This document shows, piece after piece, positions 1 to 6,994 of a stretch of DNA of 6,994 bases. The stretch is taken from positions 1 through 6,994 of the forward strand of contig CAJGEB010000050.1 of the NCBI GenBank assembly GCA_904502045.1, given 5' to 3'. The translations under genes and the position numbers were made by a program. The first letter of the stretch is position 1; the number at the start of each line of letters is the position of its first letter. Below the pieces are notes generated by a model, which was not told the origin of the DNA, made no database searches, and saw only the letters and a list, made by a program, of their open reading frames with translations. The stretch is from an uncultured Oscillospiraceae bacterium (GTDB lineage: Bacteria > Bacillota > Clostridia > Oscillospirales > Ruminococcaceae).

Positions 1-1
1 G

Positions 2-1879
<1,878 letters not shown>

Positions 1880-1894
1880 TCAGGGGGAAAAGGG

Positions 1895-2392
1895 ATGGAT
1901 TTTGAGATAACTTACACTCCTGACTTAGAGGCTGCGGGTCGCGCGTATCAGCTGTCGGGCGGAAAAAAGGCTGATATTATGAGGATTGTAAGACTTGCGG
2001 CGGCAGCGGTACTCGCGGTGGTGTTTACAGTAGCGTTTGTGAAGAGCAAGGAGCTCGTTGACTTGCTGCTTGCGGCTGTGGCTGCCGCCTTCTGCGTCGC
2101 GGAGCTTTTAGTTGCAGATAAATTTAAAAGCGAAAAGCTTGCGGACTGCTGTGAGGCTGAGGAGATAACCGTTAAGGTGAGCGAAAACGGACTCGAATTT
2201 ATCTACCCGACGGGTAAGGAAGTCCGAGATTTCAAGAAAATGAAAAGGGTAGTCAAAAAAGACGGACTCTACTCCTTCAGATTCAAGGAGGATACGGATT
2301 TCAGGTATATTCCCGAGGACGCTTTGGGTGAGGAAAATAAGGCTCGGCTTGAGGAGCTGCTTCGGGGCATTTCCTGCTACGAGGAATTTTAA
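1895..2392 (+). CDS. YcxB-like small membrane protein
   Basis: A 165-residue protein of unknown function. Two hydrophobic segments are visible at about residues 28-49 (alanine/valine-rich) and 53-73, joined by a very short turn, so both ends probably face the cytoplasm. The C-terminal half is soluble: ITVKVSENGLEF (91-102) starts a beta-rich module, followed by a lysine-rich stretch (114-122), DGLYSFRF, and a short helix EENKARLEELL near the end. This order, two helices then a PH-like beta domain with 'IP..AL' (IPEDAL, 139-144), matches the YcxB-like family as I know it; that is recognition from memory and not a search. The start is set by AGGGGG at 1882-1887, seven bases before the ATG, and the N-terminal FEITYTPDLEAA also fits the family. 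It lies 15 nt after gyrB and 35 nt before gyrA, so it is probably co-transcribed with gyrase. Codon use resembles its neighbours and gives no sign of recent transfer. Confidence 0.8.
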   Translation: MDFEITYTPDLEAAGRAYQLSGGKKADIMRIVRLAAAAVLAVVFTVAFVKSKELVDLLLAAVAAAFCVAELLVADKFKSEKLADCCEAEEITVKVSENGLEFIYPTGKEVRDFKKMKRVVKKDGLYSFRFKEDTDFRYIPEDALGEENKARLEELLRGISCYEEF

Positions 2393-2415
2393 ATCAGCGT
2401 GAAAATATAAAGGCA

Positions 2416-2421
2416 AGGTGA
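2416..2421 (+). promoter_or_regulatory. gyrA ribosome binding site
   Basis: AGGTGA, a perfect match to part of the anti-Shine-Dalgarno complement, ends six bases before the ATG at 2428. It supports this start over the in-frame ATG at 2494, which falls inside the conserved gyrase N-terminus. Confidence 0.75.
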
Positions 2422-2427
2422 AGATTA

Positions 2428-4965
2428 ATGGCGACAGATAACGTAAACGGCGGAACCCACGAAAACATAGATTACGCCAATAATGCCAGACGAATGATAA
2501 ACGTAGACATCGAGGGAGAGATGAAGAGCTCCTTTATAGACTATTCGATGTCGGTAATAACCGCGAGAGCGCTGCCTGACGTGCGTGACGGACTTAAACC
2601 GGTACACAGAAGAATACTCTACACGATGCACGAAAACGGACTCTACCCCGAAAAAGCGTACAGAAAGTGCGCAGATACCGTCGGTGCCGTGCTCGGAAGC
2701 TACCACCCTCACGGTGACGCATCCGTTTACGATGCGCTGGTAAGACTTGCGCAGAGCTTTTCTTTGAGATACACCCTTATAGACGGACAGGGTAACTTCG
2801 GTACCGTTGACGGCGACCCCCCTGCTGCTTACCGTTACACCGAGGCGAAGATGAGTAAAATTGCCACCCTGATGCTTCAGGATATCGAAAAGGAAACGGT
2901 GCAGTTCGTACCCAACTACGATGACAGAAAAAAGGAGCCCTCCGTACTCCCTTCGCGTTTTCCGAACCTCTTAGTCAACGGCTCGATAGGAATTGCGGTA
3001 GGTATGGCAACGAATATTCCGCCTCACAATCTCAAAGAGGTCGTTGACGGAGTTTGCGCGCTTATAGATAATCCCGACGCCGAGCTCGACGAGCTGATGG
3101 AATACATTAAAGGACCCGATTTCCCCACAGGCGGTATAATTATGGGACGCGGCGGAATCCGTGCTGCTTACGGAACGGGTAGGGGTAAGATAACCCTGCG
3201 CGGAAGAGCCGAATTTGAAGAAAAAGGCGACAGAACTAACATAATAATCACTGAGCTGCCCTATATGGTAAACAAGGCAAGACTCATTGAACATATTGCG
3301 GAGCTCGTTAAGGATAAGAAAATTGACGGAATCGTTGACCTCATTGACGAATCCGACCGCGACGGTATGAGAGTAGTCGTAAAGCTGCGCCGCGATGCTA
3401 ACGCTGAGGTAATACTCAATCAGCTCTACACCTACACTCAGCTTCAGGATACCGTCGGTGTGATAATGCTCGCGCTTTGCGACGGTCAGCCGAAGGTACT
3501 TACCCTGAAAGAAATGCTTTCCGAGTACATTGATTTCCAGAAGAAAGTAATACTCCGCCGCACCGAGTACGATCTCGGCAAGGCAAGGGAACGCGCTCAC
3601 TTATTAGAGGGCTACGTTAGGGCGCTCGACTATATTGATGAGGTAATCAAGATATTGCGCGCATCGAAAAACGTTCCCGAAGGTAAAGAAAAATTGATCG
3701 AACGCTTCGGATTCTCCGAAATGCAGGCGGCTGCTATCGTGGCTATGCCGCTCGGACGTCTGACCGGTATGGAAAGACAGAAAATTGAGGACGAACTCGG
3801 CGAGCTTAAGATAAAAATTGAGGAGTACCTCGAAATTTTGGCAGACGAAAATAAGGCTCTTGCTATCGTTAAGACCGAGCTGTGCGAGATAAGGGATAAA
3901 TTCAAGGACGAAAGACGTACCCATATCGAAAACGTAAGCGGCGAGGTCGATATCGAGGAGCTCATTCCTGTTGAGGACTGCGTAATAACCCTTTCCAACA
4001 GCGGTTACATTAAACGCCAGCCCGCCGACGTCTATAGAACTCAGCGTCGCGGCGGCAGGGGTATCACCGGAGCCTCCGCCAAAGACGAGGACTTTATCAG
4101 CGATCTCTTCGTCTGCTCCTCACACGACTACATTCTCTTCTTTACCTCAAAAGGACGCGCTTTCAGACTCAAAGGCTACGAGATTCCCGAAAGCAGCCGC
4201 GTAGCAAGAGGAAGCAACATAATAAATCTCTTACAGATAGAGCCCGGAGAGAAGATATCCGCGATGATACGCATTGCAAGTAAGGACGAGGACGGATTCC
4301 TCTGCATGACTACTAAGCGCGGTGTTATCAAGAGAGTCAGCGTTTCCGCCTTCAGAAACGTACGCCGCGGCGGACTTATCGCTCTTTCTCTCAATGAGGG
4401 TGATGAGCTCGCGTGGGTAAAGCTCACAACGGGTAACGAGGAACTCATTTTAGCTACAAGACAGGGTATGTCCATCAGATTTAACGAAAACGATGCCAGA
4501 GAGATGGGTAGAACTGCCCGCGGCGTAAGAGCTATCGCTCTCGCTCAGGACGACGAAGTTGTCGGACTCGCTGAAGTCAGAGAGGGTGCGACAGTCCTCA
4601 CCATTACCGAAAAGGGTGTCGGCAGACGCAGTGACCTCGATGAATACAGATGTCAGGCGCGCGGCGGTAAGGGTGTTACCAACTACCGCAACTGCGACGA
4701 AAAGGGTCTTGTTGTCGGTGCCGTTACCGTTGACGACGACGATGACGTTATCATCATCACCGATAACGGTATCATCATCAGATTCCCCGTCGCCGACGTC
4801 AACGTTATGTCCCGTTACGCTTCAGGTGTCCGCGTAATGCGTGTTCCTGAGGGCTCCCGCATCGTTTCATTTACACGCGCTCCTAAAGATAACAGCGATT
4901 CCGAACAGATTTCCTCGGAAAAACAACCCGTTGTTGATAATAATGACGATATCTCCCAACAATAA
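2428..4965 (+). CDS. gyrA: DNA gyrase subunit A
   Basis: DNA cleavage/religation and wrapping subunit of gyrase, complete at 845 residues (usual 800-875). The breakage-reunion domain starts about residue 21. Tyr137 in AAYRYTE is the catalytic tyrosine (E. coli Tyr122; offset 15). The quinolone region reads [17 protein letters not shown], with Ala98 at E. coli Ser83 and Asp102 at Asp87. A tower and coiled-coil segment follow (about 360-510), with the exit-gate motif [14 protein letters not shown]; Pro441 and the preceding Ala replace the usual Arg and Asp of DMRL-type versions. The GyrA box QRRGGRG (539-545) marks this as gyrase and not ParC, and opens a C-terminal pinwheel with repeated blades such as RGVIKRV and NGIIIRF. 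The protein ends in a polar, Asp/Ser/Gln-rich tail of about 25 residues. No terminator hairpin with a T-tract follows. Codon choice moves from ATA/GTA early to ATC/GTT/GTC late. Confidence 0.98.
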   Translation: MATDNVNGGTHENIDYANNARRMINVDIEGEMKSSFIDYSMSVITARALPDVRDGLKPVHRRILYTMHENGLYPEKAYRKCADTVGAVLGSYHPHGDASVYDALVRLAQSFSLRYTLIDGQGNFGTVDGDPPAAYRYTEAKMSKIATLMLQDIEKETVQFVPNYDDRKKEPSVLPSRFPNLLVNGSIGIAVGMATNIPPHNLKEVVDGVCALIDNPDAELDELMEYIKGPDFPTGGIIMGRGGIRAAYGTGRGKITLRGRAEFEEKGDRTNIIITELPYMVNKARLIEHIAELVKDKKIDGIVDLIDESDRDGMRVVVKLRRDANAEVILNQLYTYTQLQDTVGVIMLALCDGQPKVLTLKEMLSEYIDFQKKVILRRTEYDLGKARERAHLLEGYVRALDYIDEVIKILRASKNVPEGKEKLIERFGFSEMQAAAIVAMPLGRLTGMERQKIEDELGELKIKIEEYLEILADENKALAIVKTELCEIRDKFKDERRTHIENVSGEVDIEELIPVEDCVITLSNSGYIKRQPADVYRTQRRGGRGITGASAKDEDFISDLFVCSSHDYILFFTSKGRAFRLKGYEIPESSRVARGSNIINLLQIEPGEKISAMIRIASKDEDGFLCMTTKRGVIKRVSVSAFRNVRRGGLIALSLNEGDELAWVKLTTGNEELILATRQGMSIRFNENDAREMGRTARGVRAIALAQDDEVVGLAEVREGATVLTITEKGVGRRSDLDEYRCQARGGKGVTNYRNCDEKGLVVGAVTVDDDDDVIIITDNGIIIRFPVADVNVMSRYASGVRVMRVPEGSRIVSFTRAPKDNSDSEQISSEKQPVVDNNDDISQQ

Positions 4966-4987
4966 CCCTTTAATCCCTTGATACTAC

Positions 4988-5017
4988 TTGATTTTTTCCA
5001 CCCGTTTGTTATATAAT
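4988..5017 (+). promoter_or_regulatory. Predicted sigma-A-type promoter of guaB
   Basis: TTGATT (4988-4993) and a consensus TATAAT (5012-5017) are separated by 18 bp, in an AT-rich stretch just after gyrA. The expected transcription start is near 5024, about 15 nt before the cloverleaf repeat and about 150 nt before the guaB ATG. The -10 match is exact and the -35 matches four of six. I infer that it drives guaB; no operator or riboswitch motif is recognised next to it. Confidence 0.65.
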
Positions 5018-5038
5018 AGAATCTATTAATTTGCCCGC

Positions 5039-5111
5039 GGCGAAGCGCCCCGAGCGTAGCTCGGCGCAAAGCGGAGCTTTGCGAAAGGCGACTACGTCGC
5101 CGCGCTTCGCC
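5039..5111 (+). repeat. 73-nt cloverleaf-forming repeat, full copy
   Basis: Outer arms GGCGAAGCGC (5039-5048) and GCGCTTCGCC (5102-5111) are perfect reverse complements (10 bp). Between them lie three perfect hairpins, each with a three-base loop: CCGAGC-GTA-GCTCGG (5050-5064, 6 bp), CGCAAAGC-GGA-GCTTTGCG (5065-5083, 8 bp) and GGCGAC-TAC-GTCGCC (5087-5101, 6 bp). Only C5049 and AAA 5084-5086 are left unpaired at the junction, so 60 of 73 bases pair and a four-way junction results. The GTA and TAC loops are mutually complementary. The last 25 nt recur inverted at 6967-6991, so this is a dispersed repeat. It lies between the predicted guaB promoter and the guaB Shine-Dalgarno, so it would be in the 5' UTR. 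It is not a tRNA: there is no 7-nt anticodon loop or T-loop. No target duplication is obvious. It could be a REP/MITE-like element, a leader RNA structure, or part of a gyrA 3' end. Confidence 0.85.
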
Positions 5112-5119
5112 TAACAGAG

Positions 5120-5154
5120 CAGTAAATAGAAAACAGTAAACAATAAACAATAAA
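5120..5154 (+). repeat. A-rich short repeats in the guaB leader
   Basis: CAGTAAA occurs at 5120-5126 and 5134-5140, followed directly by CAATAAA at 5141-5147 and 5148-5154. The stretch between the cloverleaf and the Shine-Dalgarno is almost free of stable pairing, which would leave the ribosome site open. It may be simple-sequence drift; no protein-binding site is recognised. Confidence 0.45.
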
Positions 5155-5159
5155 AATAC

Positions 5160-5165
5160 AGGAGG
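5160..5165 (+). promoter_or_regulatory. guaB ribosome binding site
   Basis: Perfect AGGAGG ending seven bases before the ATG at 5173. It fixes the start of guaB, and the resulting N-terminus is co-linear with the family. Confidence 0.85.
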
Positions 5166-5172
5166 AACAGAA

Positions 5173-6678
5173 ATGGCGTATTATTTTAATGAGCCTTCGA
5201 GAACGTTTAATGAGTACTTATTGATACCGGGGTATTCGTCGAAAGAGTGTTTACCCTCGAACGTATCACTTAAGACGCCTTTAGTAAAATTCAAGAAAGG
5301 CGAAACGAGTCCGATAATGCTGAACACGCCGCTGGTATCGGCAATAATGCAGGCGGTATCAGATGACAAAATGGCGATAGCACTTGCGAAAGAGGGCGGA
5401 CTTTCCTTTATATTCTGTTCGCAGAGCATAGAGAGTGAAGCGAATATGGTAAGGAGAGTGAAGAGCTACAAGGCGGGATTCGTAAAGAGCGATTCGAATA
5501 TAGGCCCTGAAGATACGCTGAAGGAAGTTCTTGCGGTAAAGGAGAGAACGGGACACAATACGATAGCAGTGACCTCTGACGGAACCGCAGACGGTAAGCT
5601 GCTGGGAATTGTAACGGGAAGAGATTACCGAGTATCGAGAATGGAGCTTGATACCAAGGTAAAGGAGTTTATGACTCCGTTTTCGTCCTTGATATATGCG
5701 AAAGAGGGAATAACCCTTAAGGAAGCAAATGATATAATCTGGGAGCACAAGCTGAATTCCCTTCCGATAATCGACGAAGAGGGCAGACTTGTTAATATGG
5801 TATTCCGCAAGGACTACGATACTCACAAAGAAAACCCATGCGAAATGCTTGACGCGAAGAAGAGATATATGGTAGGTGCGGGAATTAACACTCGCGACTA
5901 CAAAGAGAGGATCCCCGCACTTGTTGAGGCGGGAGCCGACGTACTCTGCATAGACTCCTCTGAAGGCTACACTGAGTGGCAGAAGATGACGATAGATTTT
6001 GTAAGAGAGAAGTACGGTGACAGCGTAAAGATAGGCGCAGGAAACGTAGTTGACAGAGAAGGATTCAGGTTCCTCGCCGATGCGGGAGCCGACTTCGTAA
6101 AGCTTGGAATCGGCGGCGGCTCCATCTGCATAACGAGAGAGCAAAAAGGTATCGGAAGAGGACAAGCCAGCGTAGTTATCGAGGTAGCCAAGGCGAGAGA
6201 TGAGTATTTCGAGGAGACCGGTGTTTACGTACCGATATGCTCCGACGGTGGTATCGTTTACGACCATCACATTACCCTTGCTCTTGCAATGGGAGCCGAT
6301 TTCATTATGCTCGGCAGATATTTCTCAAGATTTGACGAAAGTCCGACAAACAAGCTCAACATCAACGGCAATTACGTTAAGGAATACTGGGGTGAGGGCT
6401 CCAACAGAGCTCGTAACTGGCAGAGATACGACATGGGCGGAGCCGCAAAGCTTTCCTTCGAAGAGGGAGTCGATGCGTACGTTCCTTATGCCGGCAGCCT
6501 TAAGGATAACCTGCAGGTAACATTGGGTAAGGTTAAGTCCACCATGTGCAACTGCGGAGCTATTACTATCCCCGAGCTCCAGCAGAAAGCTAAAATCTCA
6601 CTCGTTTCCGCTACGAGTATCATCGAGGGCGGAGCTCACGACGTTATCCTCAAGGACAGTGCCAACATCCGCAAATAG
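5173..6678 (+). CDS. guaB: Inosine-5'-monophosphate dehydrogenase
   Basis: Oxidises IMP to XMP with NAD+, the committed step of guanine nucleotide synthesis; a cytoplasmic tetramer. It is complete at 501 residues. The (beta/alpha)8 barrel is interrupted at about 100-220 by a Bateman module of two CBS domains ([21 protein letters not shown]). Active-site features: Asp261 in CIDSSEG, loop [13 protein letters not shown] with catalytic Cys319, Asp358 in CSDGG, flap Arg418-Tyr419 in NWQRYD, and Glu431. From memory the whole chain aligns almost without gaps with the Tritrichomonas foetus enzyme (503 residues), including identical numbers for Cys319, Arg418, Tyr419 and Asp261. Lys310 and Glu431 are the residue pair tied to low mycophenolic acid sensitivity in that enzyme. 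The start is set by AGGAGG. It probably has its own promoter (4988-5017) and a structured leader. The reading frame stays open for 59 codons past the TAG. Codon choice drifts from ATA/GTA/TCG to ATC/GTT/TCC. Confidence 0.98.
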   Translation: MAYYFNEPSRTFNEYLLIPGYSSKECLPSNVSLKTPLVKFKKGETSPIMLNTPLVSAIMQAVSDDKMAIALAKEGGLSFIFCSQSIESEANMVRRVKSYKAGFVKSDSNIGPEDTLKEVLAVKERTGHNTIAVTSDGTADGKLLGIVTGRDYRVSRMELDTKVKEFMTPFSSLIYAKEGITLKEANDIIWEHKLNSLPIIDEEGRLVNMVFRKDYDTHKENPCEMLDAKKRYMVGAGINTRDYKERIPALVEAGADVLCIDSSEGYTEWQKMTIDFVREKYGDSVKIGAGNVVDREGFRFLADAGADFVKLGIGGGSICITREQKGIGRGQASVVIEVAKARDEYFEETGVYVPICSDGGIVYDHHITLALAMGADFIMLGRYFSRFDESPTNKLNINGNYVKEYWGEGSNRARNWQRYDMGGAAKLSFEEGVDAYVPYAGSLKDNLQVTLGKVKSTMCNCGAITIPELQQKAKISLVSATSIIEGGAHDVILKDSANIRK

Positions 6679-6693
6679 CCGGGCAGTGCCCGG
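6679..6693 (+). other. Triloop hairpin directly after guaB
   Basis: CCGGGC-AGT-GCCCGG begins at the base after the guaB TAG: a perfect 6-bp stem with a three-base loop. No T-tract follows, so it is not a standard intrinsic terminator. The style (perfect stem, triloop) resembles the arms of the cloverleaf at 5039-5111, and a smaller CAC-TTC-GTG hairpin follows at 6697-6705. It could protect the mRNA 3' end or be a worn repeat of a related family. Confidence 0.5.
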
Positions 6694-6737
6694 ACCCACT
6701 TCGTGATCGGGCGCAGTGGAAAAGGTAACCTGAAACA

Positions 6738-6853
6738 CTCGACCGTTTGCCGAAACCGAACGTATAGTTTTAGTATTAGGAAAGGTCCGTTGGCAATCCG
6801 GAGTAAGATGCGGAGAAAACTAAAAGCATTGCGGCGGAAACGGTTGGGTCGAG
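6738..6853 (+). ncRNA. Candidate structured RNA or structured 3' UTR of guaB
   Basis: The ends pair over long range: CTCGACC (6738-6744) with GGTCGAG (6847-6853), or alternatively CCGTTT (6743-6748) with AAACGG (6838-6843), continued by GCCG (6749-6752) with CGGC (6832-6835) across a GG bulge. Inside, TAGTTTT (6765-6771) can pair with AAAACTA (6816-6822), and TCCG (6797-6800) with CGGA (6811-6814). A strong terminator follows 30 nt later. No internal promoter and no known RNA family motif is recognised, so this may be the guaB 3' UTR, a processed small RNA, or chance pairing. This stretch, with the flanking bases, fills the roughly 200 nt between guaB and the terminator that hold no convincing gene. 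Confidence 0.25.
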
Positions 6854-6858
6854 CGTAA
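6808..6858 (+). CDS. Possible 16-residue basic micro-ORF
   Basis: ATG at 6808 is preceded by GGAG (6800-6803) with a four-base gap, and reads MRRKLKALRRKRLGRA before TAA; nine of the sixteen residues are Arg or Lys. It shares the guaB reading frame, and the terminator stem starts 24 nt after its stop. I recognise no family. Peptides this short with a partial Shine-Dalgarno occur by chance, so this is only a candidate; it overlaps the possible RNA structure. Confidence 0.2.
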   Translation: MRRKLKALRRKRLGRA

Positions 6859-6882
6859 AACTTAATAAAAACACGTAAAATA

Positions 6883-6926
6883 AAATTCCACATTTGACGT
6901 ATTATCAGGTGTGGAATTTATTTTTT
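6883..6926 (+). terminator. Strong intrinsic terminator
   Basis: A 15-bp stem (6883-6897 with 6905-6919, two G-T wobbles near the top) with the 7-base loop CGTATTA is followed by one A and six T (6921-6926). On the minus strand the same stem is followed by a T-rich run (complement of 6861-6882), so it could work in both directions. It is the likely end of the guaB transcript. Confidence 0.85.
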
Positions 6927-6966
6927 ATCTTATAAATTGACCGAAAAGCAGCTCTATACTACCGAC

Positions 6967-6994
6967 GGCGAAGCGCGGCGACGTAGTCGCCTTA
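6967..6994 (-). repeat. Inverted, partial second copy of the cloverleaf repeat
   Basis: Bases 6967-6991 are the exact reverse complement of 5087-5111, the last 25 nt of the full copy: outer arm GGCGAAGCGC followed by hairpin GGCGAC-GTA-GTCGCC. The next bases, TTA, would align with TTT. The window ends there, so the remaining 45-48 nt cannot be seen. The interval 6927-6966 between the terminator and this copy shows no gene. Confidence 0.8.

Noticed and set aside
4931..4962. Terminator at the end of gyrA (TTGTTG pairing with CAACAA)
   Set aside because: The stem is only 6 bp and AT-rich, has a long loop, lies inside the coding sequence and lacks a T-tract.
5039..5111. tRNA gene (73 nt, cloverleaf)
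   Set aside because: The size and fold suggest it, but all three arms have three-base loops, the closing stem is 10 bp, and there is no anticodon loop, T-loop motif or variable region.
5359..6270. 303-codon open frame on the minus strand inside guaB
   Set aside because: Antisense to guaB; the translation is low-complexity (Tyr/Leu/Ser/Arg-rich), with no ribosome site or known domain. It reflects codon bias on the coding strand.
6636..6893. 85-codon minus-strand frame covering the guaB 3' end and the following gap
   Set aside because: Its ATG lies inside the terminator stem, there is no ribosome site upstream, it runs into the guaB coding end, and the Phe/Leu/Arg-rich product resembles no family.
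6937..6960. Promoter TTGACC ... TATACT upstream of the second repeat
   Set aside because: The two boxes are only 12 bp apart, too close for a sigma-A promoter, and no better-placed -35 box is seen for this -10.

Overview
The window reads as an ordinary chromosomal housekeeping stretch from a low-to-medium-GC anaerobic Clostridia-type bacterium. I infer an Oscillospiraceae/Ruminococcus- or [Eubacterium] siraeum-like organism from the style of the GyrA and GyrB proteins; this rests on memory of protein families, not on a search. All recognised genes lie on the plus strand.

Layout: positions 2-1879 hold gyrB, missing only about its first 17-20 codons. A small two-helix membrane protein of the YcxB-like type follows at 1895-2392, then complete gyrA at 2428-4965. 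The gaps of 15 and 35 nt suggest one gyrase operon with the membrane protein inside it. The 207-nt gap 4966-5172 holds a good sigma-A-type promoter (4988-5017), a 73-nt repeat (5039-5111) that folds into an almost perfect four-way cloverleaf, an A-rich spacer and a strong Shine-Dalgarno. guaB (IMP dehydrogenase) follows at 5173-6678. The remaining 316 nt hold a short hairpin after the stop, a stretch with long-range pairing potential and a possible 16-residue basic micro-ORF, a strong intrinsic terminator (6883-6926), and the start of an inverted second copy of the cloverleaf repeat (6967-6994, cut by the window edge).

Function: GyrB and GyrA form the A2B2 gyrase that introduces negative supercoils into DNA. 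GuaB commits IMP to guanine nucleotide synthesis. The membrane protein has no function I can assign.

For a second look: (1) the cloverleaf repeat, which probably lies in the guaB 5' UTR, and its inverted partner, so that guaB is bracketed by the two copies; (2) a clear 5'-to-3' shift within gyrB, gyrA and guaB from A/G-ending to C/T-ending codons (ATA to ATC for Ile, GTA to GTT/GTC for Val); (3) an IMP dehydrogenase that aligns residue for residue with the Tritrichomonas foetus enzyme at its active-site positions; (4) Ala at the quinolone-determining Ser83 position of GyrA and Trp at the Lys447 position of GyrB. I see no mobile-element gene, CRISPR array, rRNA or tRNA.
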